NCBI RefSeq assembly: GCF_963082655.1
Contig: NC_081552.1
Span: forward strand, 192,150,075 to 192,214,074
Origin: Stomoxys calcitrans
Taxonomy: Eukaryota; Arthropoda; Insecta; Diptera; Muscidae
Direction: 5' to 3'
DNA: 64,000 nucleotides
Shown here: one piece after another, positions 47,164-59,075 of the stretch
How the letters are laid out: every line of letters starts with the position of its first letter
Position numbering within the stretch: position 1 is the first letter of the stretch
Notes under the pieces: generated by a model
What the model was told of the DNA's origin: nothing
Database searches by the model: none
What the model saw: only the letters and a program-made list of their open reading frames with translations
Position numbers and translations under genes: made by a program

Positions 47164-47848
47164 ATGTAGGTTAGGTAAGGTTGAAAAGAGGGTGTGGATA
47201 TTAATCGGCCCTAAGCCAATAACCTCGACAAAGAAAATTTGAAGTTAGTAATTCCGTTCTACTTACAATATCTTTAAGTGTTTTCCATACCACTCCCCTA
47301 AGTTGGTTCATGTCTGGTATCGTGCCCCACCTAAGTACCGTTATCTGTTAGCCGCGAAAGCTGGGCAATGACATAGGAAATGCTCCAACATCTCATCATC
47401 TTCCCCACATGCCCTACACATGCTATCATGCCGCACCGATTTTGCATAAGTGAGCTCATAGTCCTATATGTCCCGTTATGACACCCAAAAGCTATATTGA
47501 CCTCCTTCTTATTTCCTTTCAGTAATAGCCTCATCCTCTCACGATCTGGATCCCTTAAATCGGACTGCGTCGACCCGAAGGCGATGACTTAACCAAGTTT
47601 ATCGACGGCAGTACCTTAGCATTCACCGCCAAATCGTCTGCCCTTTCATTCCCTCTTTTTTTTACTGTCCGTAAAGATGTTAGCACTCGACGTCCTCGTG
47701 TTAGTATTACACCTCTTCACGCATTCCGCGATTGCCCGGATCTTTGTCTGCAGGACTGTATTACGGTAAGGCAGTTTAAAATAGATCTCCCTGGGTTCTC
47801 AATAAAGACCCCAGGCCCACTCTCTCCCCTAGCTTTGATCCATATCGA
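47164..47848 (-). pseudogene. RNase H-type LINE fragment
   Basis: Its minus-strand 3' tail, CAACCTTACCTAACCTACAT, is at 47185-47164. Upstream are the knuckle (frame 47534-47331, with MRLLLKGNKKEVNIAFGCHN) and RNase H remnants to about 47790. Same family as 57141-58555, inserted into the DINE leader. Confidence 0.7.
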
Positions 47849-48951
47849 ATGCGTGCCACTGCAGCTCAAGTCCGCCTATGACGCGCGAAAAAAAATTTAA
47901 AGCGGTGGTTATCCCCTCTTAATGCTGGCGAAGCCATGCATGGTCATGTAAATTCTCCCCAATCTGGTGGAGGGTGGGGCGCCCACCGGCACTTTCAGCT
48001 GAAAATAGATATGAAATTCGTTCTTTACTCCTAAATATCGTTGATTTGAGCTCCATATTGCCATAGTCGGAAACGAAGCTCAGTTAAGGGGGAGCTTAAT
48101 GTCTAATCCCCCAACAGACCCACCTACACAATCTGTGAAAATTTTACGAAAGTTGGTTCAGTCGTTTTTGAGTTTACGGAACAAATAAAAAAACCGAATC
48201 CCATATAGTCTTAATTGGTTAATATGCCCATTTGGGGCGTTTTCGGGGGTTTGTTTGACCCCCTATATTTCAATCTGATTTCTTATGCCAGATTCGTAAT
48301 CTACTCCCGAATACCTTTCATTTGATATACAAGTTTAATTTTTCGGCAGGGTGGAGTTTTGGGGTTAGGGCGACCTCCTGGTTACTCGGACCATTTTTAA
48401 CACCATATTCGTATTCTACTCTTCAATACCCTTCATTTGATACCCATTTTGTCATTATCGGTCCACTTTTGATTTTGGGCGGTGTTTTTGGGGCAACGGG
48501 GGAGGGATCGCCCCCTTCCGATATCAACAAACTATAAAATCTGTTCCTCACTCCTGCCTATATCCGCAATCCACTCCCGAATACCTTTCATTTGAGTCCC
48601 ATATTGTCATGATCGTCCAATAAACCTATTTTAATGGGTTTTGGGGTTGGGGCGGCCCCCCAGTTACTTGGACCCAATTTTTAATATGAAATTCGTACTC
48701 TACTTCTGAATACCTATCATTTAATTCCCATATTGTCGTGATCGGTACACTTTTATTTTTGGGTAGTACTTTCGGGGTAAAGGGAAGGGTCCGCCCTCCT
48801 TCCAATAGCAAAAAATTATATAGCCTATGCTTCCTTCCAGACCAACCTACGTAATCTGTGAAATTTTCAATGTAATCGTTGCAGCCGTTTTTGGGTCTAT
48901 ATGGAACAAACAAGCAAATAAACAAACACAAATTTATTTTTATATATAAGA
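47849..48951 (-). mobile_element. Helitron with SINE segment, internally decayed
   Basis: Minus-strand start TTCTTATATATAAAAATAAA at 48952-48951, then 'agacccaaaaacggctgc', several 'caatatgggactcaaatgaaagg' units, and at 47965-47849 a SINE segment ('gtccgcctatgacgcg', 'cctcttaatgctggcga') in the opposite orientation, as in the other Helitrons. The canonical 3' end is missing. Confidence 0.6.
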
Positions 48952-49014
48952 ATTGGCCCGTCCAAGATCGGAAGGCGCTTTTGAGTGTTAATACTTATTT
49001 TCAAGAAAGAAAGT

Positions 49015-49765
49015 AGCCGTTGAAAAGAGTAGACGTGTTTCAGCTCCTCAAAGAAAAATATATGTATCTCGGAATTGATACTACCTATTACGCAAAAACT
49101 TTATAGCCTTTCAGGAGTAGGCTCAAAATGGACTCTAAAGACCCAACAGCTGCAGTTGTGGCATCGGGCCGTAGTATGTTTTTCGCCCCTCCTATAGGTG
49201 TGGGTATCTCGGCATCTGTAGTCAAAAGTAATGCTTCAAGCGCACAATCAGTTGTCGTGAGACCAAATCGTAAAAGGAACAAAGGAAGACCCCAATGCCT
49301 CTGAGTCGTCATGGAGAGCTTTGACTTCCAAAAGGACGCCAAGGCCATCATGGAAGGGGAAGATGGTCGCTTGAAAAGGTAAGGAGCCGCCCTCTTACAC
49401 CAGAGTGGCAAGGAAGCGCAACAGAGATGTGCTGACTTATGCAGTCATCAATATCGACAGTGCATCCAGCAAATTCCACCAGATCATCGGTCCCAAGCGG
49501 AGGATCTGGTCAGCGATCGGATTTTCGAATATGTGTGGAACTCTGTAGAGGCTCCACCCATACAAATGATGAGCTGCGAGTATAGAGGGGACATCTTTAC
49601 GCTGTGTTTTGCGCCGGCGCTCCCTGGAGGGGGCGCAAAGCTCGACATGGTGAGAAAGATGGACATCCCCCAGCTCACACAGACGATGGTCTTTATCAAG
49701 GTATGGGACAGTAAAATCGCTACGGAACGCATGTTAGGATTCTTAAGTTTGTTGGAATCACTCTA
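49015..49765 (+). pseudogene. Probable LINE ORF1-like relic
   Basis: Pieces in shifting frames: INIDSASSKFHQIIGPKRRI near 49448, then an open stretch 49533-49760 with VEAPPIQMMSCEYRGDIFTL and MVRKMDIPQLTQTMVFIKVW. These are reminiscent of ORF1 (gag-like) proteins of fly LINEs, but I cannot assign a clade. 49830-50075 is unassigned and ends in a CAACTACAACAACACC tail like a LOA 3' end. Confidence 0.45.
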
Positions 49766-50099
49766 CAGCCCTAAGCTCAAAGATGGTCTATATATTGATA
49801 TAACACTGATCTCCCGATAAGAAATCTTGATTTCATAAAAGTCATGTTTTTGCCGCGAGTTCAACGAACAACCGTGCCGAACTCGGATAGAGCGATGGCC
49901 CGATTTAAGAGGTTGAACCGCTTTATTACGCTTTACTACCCACTTTCGACGTTTTAGTGAATTACATGGACCGTGCGTACCAGATTCACCCGATGAAGTC
50001 GTTCATCGCAAGGGTTGCCGCCTCAGCGTAGAACACACAACTACAACAACACCAATCAATTTCAGAGAAGCAGTGAGTCCCCTTGTAACAGTATTTAGA

Positions 50100-50678
50100 C
50101 TCTCTAATAATTAGCAAGCCGATGATTTTCAACTTTTTTCAAAGGGTACTGATTAGTTGGACTAATTAGGACTACGCCACCATGGAGGCCACCGTAACGT
50201 ATCAAAATGCGTGCTCTGTTCAAGTTCAAGTTCATCGCGAGCTTCTTCCATTTAGCAACGAAGCTTATTTTTGGCTCAATAGGTACCCAAATAAGCAATA
50301 TTGTCGATTTTGGAGTGAAGATCAGCCAGAAACATTGCAAGAGCTACCAATGCATCCACATAAAGTTACAGTTTGGTGAGGTTTATGGGCTGGTGACATC
50401 ATTGGACCGTACTTCTTCAAAGATGATGCGAATCGTAATGTAACTGTGAATGGTGAGCCCTATCGTGATATTACATCCGACCTTTTTCCCCCCAAAAAGC
50501 AAGAGCTTGACTTCCTTCACCGAAATTCATCGAAACTTGATACAGGGAAACGAGTTTGTATAAAATTCATCACGCTGGTGGATAACTTCTACTATGAATG
50601 CGCGAATGATTCGTGTGGTGATGCTGTTGGTTGCCGACCAAAGGCCCTGTGGCCGAGAGTTTGCGGAACAGGACGTCG
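50100..50678 (+). pseudogene. Tc1/mariner-type transposase relic
   Basis: Frame from 50182: ELLPFSNEAYFWLNRYPNKQ, then LPMHPHKVTVW, a stop at 50380-50382 (TGA where Cys is expected), then GLWAGDIIGPYFFKDDANRN and VTVNGEPYRDI. This is the catalytic-core region of a DDE transposase common in insects. The SNE near residue 25 stands where relatives have SDE, so the second catalytic Asp appears lost. The N-terminal DNA-binding part and the last catalytic residue are missing. Confidence 0.75.
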
Positions 50679-50828
50679 CTTATCCTGGGTCTGAGGAACA
50701 TTGACTTCAGACTTTTAAAAGGAGTCCTGACTAGTCATTGAAACGTATGGTCACTTATCCTGGGTCTGAGGAAGCATGACTTCAGACTGTTAAAAGGAGT
50801 CCTGACTAGTCATTGCAACGTATGGTCG
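50679..50828. repeat. 75-bp tandem duplication
   Basis: Copies 50679-50753 and 50754-50828 both read CTTATCCTGGGTCTGAGGAA ... ACTAGTCATTG.AACGTATGG with few differences. It directly follows the transposase relic. Confidence 0.85.
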
Positions 50829-50877
50829 CGCTGAAGGAGATGCAACGTGCTCTTACCGGTGAGAGTTTCTTCCTTTT

Positions 50878-51755
50878 TATATCCACCACCATAGGATGGG
50901 GGTATACTAGTCTAGTCATTCTGTTTGTAACACCTCGAAATATTGATCTAGGACCCTATATATATGTTCTTGATCGTCTCGACATTCTGAGTCGAACTAG
51001 CCAAGTCCGTCCGTCTGTCGAAATCACGATAGCGGTCGAACGGGTTAAGCTAGCCGCTTGAAATTTTGTACAGATACTTAAAATTAATGGAGGTCGTTGA
51101 GGATTGCAAATTGGCCATATAGGTTCAGATTTGGATATAGCTCCCATATAAACCGATCTCCCTATTGGACTTCTTGGGCCCCTGGAAGCCGCAATTTTTG
51201 TCCGATTTGGCTAAAAAGTTGCACATACATATGCTCTGTTATGACTCCCAACAACTGTGCCAAGTATGGTCCAAATCGGTCAAGAATATGATATAGCTCC
51301 CATATAAACCGATCGCCCGATTTGACTTCTTGAGCCCTTACAAGCCGTGATTTTTATCCGATTTGGGTGTAATGTTATTACATTTTTGTCCGACTTCGCT
51401 AACATTTAGGACAGTGAGTTGTGTGAGGACCCTAGATATCCTTCTTGACGACAGCCTAGAGGGGTCCAGATTTGGATATACCTGCCATATAGATCGTTTT
51501 CTCGATTTAAGGTTGTGGCGCCATAAAGGGCGCATTTATCATCCGATTTCGTTGAAATTTGACACAGTGACTTATGTTAGATTTTTCGACATTCGTGTCT
51601 TATATTATTCATATCGGTCTATATTATTCTGAATTTGGTCCCCAACGGACCATTTTTGGATACCGGATTATGATGAAAGGTGGTTTACATATATACCCGA
51701 GTTAGTGGGTATTCAAAGTTCGTCCCGGTCGAACTTAATGCCTTTTTGCTTGTTT
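50878..51755 (+). mobile_element. DINE-1-like element, complete but diverged
   Basis: TTATATCCACCACCATAGGA start, CCGTCCGTCTGTCG at about 51007, core units of two subfamilies joined near 51390, and 3' 'cccggtcgaacttaatgcctttttgcttgttt' at 51755. Confidence 0.7.
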
Positions 51756-52493
51756 CATTCTAGAAAATTTATTTTGTCATTTAAAGATTAAATATGTCGA
51801 TTCATTTCCTTTCCCAGTATAGAGCCACTATGACCATTTGTTATGTTAACACCCTCGCTTGAACTGAACTTTTATCGCATTCTTTGGAACCTGTCATTCA
51901 CATGTGCCATTTAAGAAGATCTAACACATCTGTGTGCCTGTTTTTTTTTTATTAATCCCTCATTTAATTAATGGCTTGAAACATTTCTTCATTTTAGGCC
52001 AACGAAACAAAAAGAAAAAAAAAAAAAACACAATAAAATTAACGTCATAATAATTCATTCTGTGAGGTTGGTCATGTTTCACACATTCGAATAGCAGAGT
52101 GGAAAAAAATTAAATAAAATTTATTTTTTATAAATGAAAATGTCAAATGCCCAAACTGGACAGCAAAACTAAGTCTTTGTGATCCAAAACCGGTCAGCGA
52201 ATGGTGTTCTGATCTGTTGTTCGACTCCATTCAGCCATCAAGCCAAGCCATAAATGTTGTTGCGATTATTGGCCATGCGTTTTTTTTTTTGCAATAAAAA
52301 TCAATAAAATAAGCGTATTATATAAGGAAAAATCCTACGTTGTTGGGAGTACAAGTATACGGGTGATTGAGTTTAAATTGTTGACAAGAATGTTTTAATA
52401 ATACATTTTGTAAATATACTACATGTCCAAGTGCTGCACAAAAGTGTTCATTTATCAAGATCGCCAAGCCACTGAGAAAAAAACGAAAACAAA
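51756..52493. other. Gene-free AT-rich stretch
   Basis: Contains A- and T-runs (52010-52030, 52279-52290). No supported gene. Confidence 0.45.
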
Positions 52494-52701
52494 CAACAAG
52501 CAAAAATGCATTAAGTTCGGTCGGGCCGAACTTTGGATACCTACCACCTCGGGTGTATATATAAACCCCATTTTCGCCATAATCTGGTGAAAATTAGATA
52601 ACTTATGCACCCAATTTCGGCACGGACATTGAGTGGTCGAATCAATATAAGTAACTGTTGAATTTTGTATTTAAAATTTCAGCGAAATCGGGTAATAAAT
52701 A

Positions 52702-52938
52702 TTGGGTTGCCCAAAAAGTAATTGCGGATTTTTGATATAGTCGGCGTTGACAAATTTTTTCACAGCTTGTGACTCTGTAATTGCATTCTTTCTTTTGTCA
52801 GTTATCAGCTGTTACTTTTAGCTTGCTTTAGAAAAAAAGTGTTAAAAAAGTATATTTGATTAAAATGCATTCTAAGTTTTATTACAGATGCATTTACTTT
52901 CTTTTAAAAAATCCGCAATTACTTTTTGGGCAATCCAA
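52702..52938. mobile_element. Mariner-type MITE, copy 1
   Basis: 237 bp with terminal inverted repeats TTGGGTTGCCCAAAAAGTAA TTGCGGATTTTT, flanked by TA on both sides (52700-52701, 52939-52940), as expected for Tc1/mariner. One TIR mismatch (ATTGCC for GTTGCC). Inserted in a DINE-1-like element. Confidence 0.9.
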
Positions 52939-53064
52939 TAGAACTTTTATGGGCTTCAGACCTGAATATAGTCCGATCTGAACCATATTTGGGTCCTATG
53001 TTGGGAGGCGTAAAATTACCCACTGTTTTAGATTTCAGCGAAATCGGTTAAAAATTACCTTTAT

Positions 53065-54360
53065 GGGCTTCAGCCGCTTTACCAGAAGATCGGTCTATAT
53101 GGCAGCTATATCTAAATATAGCGTGATCTGTGCCATATTTGGGTCGGATATTGAGAGGCTTAAAACTGCGCACAATTCCAAATTTCAGCGAAATCGGATA
53201 AAAAATAAAGCTGTTATGGCCTTCAGACCCTTTATCGGGAGATCGGTCTATATGGCAGCTATATCAAAATATTGTCCGATACAAACCATACTTGGGACGG
53301 ACGTCGGGAGACCTAAAACTACGCATTGTTTCAAATTTCAACGAAATCGGGTAATAAATAGAACATTTATGGGCTTCAGACCCTTCATCGGCAGATAGGT
53401 TAATAAAGCAGCTATATCTGAATATAGTCCGATCTAAACCATATTTGGGTCCTATGTTGGGAGGCGTAAAACTTCCCACTGTTTTAAATTTCAGCGAAAT
53501 CGGTTAAAAAATACAACTTTTATGGGCTTTAGACGCTTTACCAGAAGATCGGTCTAAATGGTAGCTATGTCTAAATATAGCCCAATCTGTACCATATTTG
53601 GGTTGGATATTGAGAGGCTTAAAACTGCGCACAATTCCAAATTTCAGCGAAATCGGTTAAAAAATAAAACTTTTATGCGCTTCAGACCCCTTACCGGGAG
53701 ATCGGTCCATATGGCAGCTATATCTAAATATAGTCCGCTCTGAACCATATTTGAGTTAGATGTCGGGAAGCTTAAAATAACTCACTGTTTTAAATTTCAG
53801 CGAAATCGGGTAATGAATAAAGCTTTTATGGGCTTCAGACCCTTTATTGGGAGATCGGTCTATATGGCAGCTATATCTTAATATGGATTGATCTAATCCA
53901 TATTTGGGTCAGTTGTCGGGAGGCTTAGAATAACTCACTCTTGCGAATTTCACCGAAATCGGTTAAAAAATAAAACTTTTATGGGCTTCAGACCCCTTAT
54001 CGGGAGATCGGTCCATATGGCAGCTATATCTAAATATAGTCCGCTCTGAACCATATTTGGATCAGTTGTCGGGAAGCCTTAAACTACTCTACTGTTTCAA
54101 ATTTCAGCAAAATTGGATGAAAAATAAAGTTTTTATAGGCATTAGACTCTTTATTGGGAGATCGGTCTATATGGGAGCTATATCTTAATATGGACTGATC
54201 TAGTCCATATTTGGGTCAGTTGTCGGGAGGCTTAAAATAACTCACTGTTGCAAATTTCACCGAAATCGGTTAAAAAATAAAACTTTTATGGGCTTCAGAC
54301 CCCCTATCGGGAGATCGGTCTATATAGCAGCTATATCCAAATATGATCCGCTTTGGCCTG
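53065..54360 (-). repeat. Nine-unit tandem array, about 153-bp period
   Basis: CGGTCTATATGGCAGCT-type motifs start at 53089, 53244, about 53395, 53550, 53703, 53856, 54009, 54163 and 54316 (intervals 151-155). Each unit has 'atgggcttcagacccttt', 'gggagatcgg' and 'aatttcagcgaaatcggtta'. It is the core of the surrounding DINE-1-like element. Confidence 0.88.
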
Positions 54361-54610
54361 TTCAAAAACTTAACCAGCATGCATCAAGAAGACGTATCTG
54401 TGCCAAATTAAAGCTCAATATCTCAATTTTTGAAGGCTCTAGAGTTATAACAACAGACGGACGGACAGACATTCGGACATCGTTAAATTGTCTTGGAATT
54501 TTACGACGATCCGAATTATATATACTTTGTAGGGTCGGAAATTGATATTTCAATGTGTTGCAAACGGAATGACTAAAAGAATATGCCCCCTACGGTGGTG
54601 AGTATAAAAA

Positions 54611-55955
54611 GGCAGAAATTAATTGGCGTCGTACGAAATAATTACTGATCTTGGTAGATTGCTGGCGGTTTTAATGCCTTCCTCCCCACAGTGACGGAAT
54701 GAAAGACAGAAAAGCCGCTTCGAATGCGGAAAATTCTTAATAAACGCCTACCCATCAGCTCGATACTCAACGAGAAATGCTGTTTCTGTTTTGTTTGCAT
54801 TAATTTTATAACAATAAATAACAAAAATAAAAAAAATTAAAACTAAAAGCGGCACAAATGTTTATAATTTATGCATATTAGCATTGTGCGCTTAGAACAC
54901 AATTAAGCCGCTTGTAATTACACTAACAACAACCGCCAAACTAAATGGCACTTTGTTGTAATACTGACAAGATCGCTTATCTACTACCAGAGATGGACAA
55001 ACTTGTAAGTTTGGAAAAGTGGGTGGGTTAGTCATAACATTAGGAAACAAAATTTAGAGAAATTTAAATCGTCTACATAATTTGAAGAAGTCAACAATAG
55101 CACACATTTTGATACCGTTCACTATGCAATTTTTGCATTATTTAAAATTTTTTATACATTTCAAAACAGTGCTTGGTGTTACTTAGTGTAATCGATGTAA
55201 AGTTCAGTTTCAAAACAGTGCTTGGTGTTGCTTAGTGTAATCGATGTAAATTTCAGTGGGTGGTACCAACAAAAATGCATTCAATGATTCAACCCACATG
55301 CCGCCTTAAATGTTGTCATGCCAAAGGATACCCTGATTTGGCATTGTAAATCTCTATTGGACATTGACATTTAACAAGTTTGCATTGGCCTACGCTGCAA
55401 TAAAAATCGTGGTTTGCAATTCAGGCATAGTGAAATCCTGTTGTCTTAGCAATTGCATCTGTGCCATTCGTTTTGAGTTTCAAAAACCGGCCACTGATGA
55501 TGAGGTAACACCAAGTGATGGTTTTTTTTTTTCTTTATAATTATCTCACCCAACCCCACGCATACAAGAAAAAGAAAAGAATTTTATAAACAAAAGTCTG
55601 TTTCTTTTTTTCTTTAAAACAGTAGAAGAAAGTGTTTATTTTTTTATTAACGAAAATATGGGATAACTAAAACGTGTTGGATCACATAATTAAATCACGA
55701 ATATTTTAATTACTCATCCATGTCTTTGGTTGTAGGAGATCATTGGTATTCCTATCCAGCGAATATATAAATCTTCGAGATGTGTGTGAATTGTTTATAC
55801 CTTTCACCTTCTGTTGTGCCATGCATATTTTTGTCAACAACTTATGACCGTTCTTAATTTAATCACAGAGTATATTAGACTAGCCCTTATTGTAAAACAG
55901 TGGCAATCACTGGCCACAAGAATGCAAATGCAAAACTTTTAGTAAAATTGGATAA
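54611..55955. other. Gene-free AT-rich stretch
   Basis: No supported gene. Holds the 49-bp duplication at 55160-55257 and homopolymer runs. Confidence 0.45.
55160..55257. repeat. 49-bp tandem duplication
   Basis: Copies at 55160-55208 and 55209-55257, both TTCAAAACAGTGCTTGGTGT T.CTTAGTGTAATCGATG, with a few substitutions. Confidence 0.85.
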
Positions 55956-55959
55956 AACC

Positions 55960-56495
55960 GCCTAGGAAAGGGGGTATACTCATTTAGTCATTCCGTCATT
56001 CATCAATTTTCGACCCTAGAAAGTATATATATATGTCGGATCGTCATAAAATTCTAAGACGATTTAACGATGTCCGTCTGTCTGTCCGTCCGTCTCTTCT
56101 AATCACTCTACAGCCTTCAAAAATTTAGATATTAAGCAGAAATACGTCTTTTGATGCACGCTGGTTAAGTTCTTGAACGGGCCCAATCGTACCATATTTG
56201 GACAAAGCTGCTATATAGGCCGATCTGCCGATAAAGGGTCTAATGCCCATAAGTGCTTTATCCGATTTCGCTGAAATTCGAAACAGTGAGTAGTTTAAAG
56301 CTTCCCGACACCTGACCCAAATATGGTTCAGATAGGACTATATTAATATATAGCTGCCATATAGACCGATCTGCCGATAAAGGGTCTGAAGCCCATAAAA
56401 GTTTATTTTTTAACCGATTTCGCTGAAATTTGAAAGAGTGAGTAGTTTTACGCCTCCCAACATGGAACCCCAATATGGTTAAGAATCACATATGG
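55960..56495 (+). mobile_element. DINE-1-like element, 3'-truncated
   Basis: Weak start ('cctaggaaagggggtatactc'), leader with TGTCCGTCTGTCTGTCCGTC (56070-56095), and two core units. Ends in Helitron-like sequence. Confidence 0.6.
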
Positions 56496-56499
56496 TCTT

Positions 56500-57140
56500 T
56501 ATTGGTCTACGAATTTAAGTTTGGATGTAAGGTGTACTCCATTCTTAAAAGACTTTATCTCTGCCCGATATTCTCATGATGTCTGATTTAGGGGTGTTTT
56601 CAGGGGTGAGGTGGTCCCCCAGACACATGGCCCTGAAAGAATATCAGCATCGTGCTCTTCTCTCAAATACCATTTTTTTAAACCCCATATTGCCATTGGT
56701 TTTGTGAGGAGTTTACAGAATGAGGCGTCCCCCAATCACATGGCCCCAAAATTGGTTATCATATTCGTTTTCTAATCCCAAATACCTTTCATATGAGACA
56801 CATACTGTCATGGTCAAAAAATTTTTACCCTTTGGGGGAATGTTTTGGGGAATACATAGTCCTACATTAGTATATCAAATTTGTATTTATTTTATATCCA
56901 AATACCTTTATTTGAGCCCCATATTGCGATGGTCAGTAAAAAATTGCAGTTTGTAGGGTATTTTGGGAAAGGAGTAGACCCCCAGAAAATTGGTCCCGAA
57001 AGTGGGTATCAATTCTTGTTCTAACCCCCAATTCTTTTCATTGAAGCCCCATATTGACGTGGTGGGTATATACGCCCGATTTAGGAGTGTTTTGGGGATT
57101 GGGGGGCCCCCAATCACTAAGCCCTGAAAATATTTTATTT
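56500..57140 (-). mobile_element. Helitron-like fragment
   Basis: Minus-strand 'atatggggctcaaatgaaagg' units; the first 150 nt match 5430-5550 closely ('ggtgtactccattcttaaaa'). Cut by the LINE at 57141. Confidence 0.55.
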
Positions 57141-58555
57141 AGCAACATGCTCTATTCTCCCATAAGGCAGAAAGTGGCACAAGCATTTTATCGCCACTTC
57201 TACGGGTGACCACCATAAATGACCTATTACGGATATTGACTGAGGAGGGATTTCAACCCGTCTGCTACGCAGACGATATTATGACACTTCTAAGGGATAA
57301 CGATCCCAACGCGCTATGCAGAAGGGCCGAAAGGGTCTTGCATATGGCATATGACTGAGCTAGACCCAGAGGTCTCAATGCTAAGCCAGAGGAGACTCAA
57401 ATATGGCTGTTCACGAGGAAGACGAAGGTGGGCCAATTTAAAGCACCACGTTTCCTCAATAAGACGATTTCGATATATGACAAGGTCAAATACTTAGGAG
57501 TGATTTTGGACAGGAAAATGAAATGGAAGTGTCACATTCAGGAGCGTACTGAGAACGCTCACAGGCACTATGTATACGGGCATTGGCTCGAAATGGGGCC
57601 TGAATCCACTGTCCACTGGCCCTACCGGAGCGTGATTAGACCAATACTTACTTACGCCTCTGTAGTTTGGTGGACTGCTATGGAGGAAAAGTGCAACACA
57701 TGGACCATACAACAGGTTCAGAGAACATGTTGTCTTGGCATTGGTGGAGCGATGAGGACCACGCTCACTAGGGCACTGGAGACTATTCTAGATATCCGAC
57801 CCATTGACATACAAATTTAGTGTGAGATAGCCACTGCGGCTATGAGACTTAAGGCGATGGGAGAATGGATTGAGGATGGGAACAGCTCATACCATCGCAG
57901 TAAAATCGAGGCGACGATAGGAAACCTGGTAGGAAGGAAAAAGGTTTCCCATCTGATACCTGAGATCAACCTTGAAATCGAGTGCGAGGCACTGCTGCCA
58001 TCGGCACAGTCTTGAATGGACGGAACCCTAGCATTGCCATCTGGAAGATCATGTTACACGTATGGATCAAAGCTAGAGGACAGAGTGGGCCTGGGGGTTT
58101 ACATTGAGTACCCAAGGATTGAGATCTGTTTTAGACTGCCTGGCCACAATACGGTCCTGCAGGCGGAGATCCGGGCGATGGTGTAACGCGAGGATGTCGA
58201 GTGTCAACATCTTTACCGACAGTAAAATTGCCATAAGGGCAATAACAACCAGGACGGTAAGGTCACGAACAGTCTTGCAGTGTAGGAAGGAGATTAACGC
58301 CTTCTCTGAGAATGGTAAAATCCGCATCGTTTGGGTGCCGGGCCATAACGGAGTAAGGGGGACTGAAAGGGCAGACGATTTGGCGATGAAGGCCAGAGGC
58401 CTGCTGTCAATATTCTTGGTTAACCCAAAGCCTTTCGGGTCGACGCAATCCGAGTTAAGGGCGTGGGCGACGTGCTTAGTACAACAGCGAAACATTGTGG
58501 AACAGCGAAACGGTCGGTAGGTCGGCGAAAATCCAATGGGGAGATCCTAAACCAA
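57141..58555 (+). pseudogene. RNase H-type non-LTR retrotransposon, longest copy of its family here
   Basis: Runs from the RT palm (QPVCYADDIMTLLRDNDPNA, YADD at about 57265) through KVKYLGVILDRKMKWKCHIQ, SVIRPILTYASVVWWTAMEE and CCLGIGGAMRTT to RNase H (YGSKLEDRVGLGVYIEY; IFTDSKIAIRA; IVWVPGHNGVRGTERADDLA). It ends near 'gaaaatccaatggggagatcc', before the zinc knuckle. Stops (e.g. near 57357 and 57818) and frameshifts break it. Order RT-RNase H-knuckle with YADD suits I- or LOA-type LINEs; clade not certain. Confidence 0.8.
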
Positions 58556-58897
58556 TAGCAATATGAGGTTTAAATAAATAGTTTTTGAAGGAAGAGCACG
58601 ATGCTGATATTTTTTCAGGGCCAAATGCCTGGGGGACCACCTCACCCCCGAAAACCCCCCTAAATCAGATATCATGAGAGTAGCGGGCTGAAATAAAGTA
58701 TTTTAAGAATGGAGTACACCTTACATCCAAACTGGGATGGGATTCAGATAAAGGCTCTTATATTGTTAAACTGTTAGTCAAGTTTGCATGGTATTTCACT
58801 AAAAGCTCTTTAATTGTCGAAAATAAATATTCCAAGGAAATTTTTGTTCCATATAAAGTAAAAGAAGGCGCAGCGGAGCGGGCCCGGGTCAGCTAGT
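58556..58897 (+). mobile_element. Helitron 3' fragment
   Basis: Ends AAGAAGGCGCAGCGGAGCGG plus GCCCGGGTCAGCTAGT at 58897, the best-preserved Helitron 3' end in the window. The interior matches 5240-5550 in reverse. Confidence 0.65.
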
Positions 58898-58974
58898 ATT
58901 ATATAAAAACCAGTAAGGAAAGGCTAAGGTCGGCCGGTGTCGACTTTATAATAACCTACACCCAGGCCTCTACC

Positions 58975-59075
58975 TACTCCCAGGCCTCTGATGGGAATCG
59001 AACCCGCAATCCCCGTACTTATCGTGCGGACACGGTACTAGTGCGGCTACCAGGATGTTCCAGTTCCCCAGGTAC
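58975..59075 (-). repeat. tRNA-derived SINE fragment
   Basis: Minus strand: 'ctggtagccgcactagtaccg' (A-box-like) and GGGTTCGATTCCC (B-box). The two halves do not give a full cloverleaf by eye, so it is called SINE rather than tRNA. Confidence 0.5.

Larger units (their letters stand above)
52494..54610 (-). mobile_element. DINE-1-like element with expanded tandem core
   Basis: Minus-strand 5' terminus near 54610 (inverse GGTGGTGAGTATAAAA), leader with GACGGACGGACAGACATTCG (54460-54480), a nine-unit core array, and 3' end GGTCGGGCCGAAC followed by AACAAG (inverse CTTGTT) at 52494. It carries MITE copy 1. Longest DINE-1-like element here apart from the interrupted one. Confidence 0.75.

Noticed and set aside
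53065..54360. Regularly spaced repeats resembling a CRISPR array
   Set aside because: Units are contiguous 153-bp tandem copies without unique spacers, in a fly transposon.
58975..59075. Possible functional tRNA gene on the minus strand
   Set aside because: B-box is good but no full cloverleaf or acceptor stem can be drawn by eye, and related SINE heads occur nearby.
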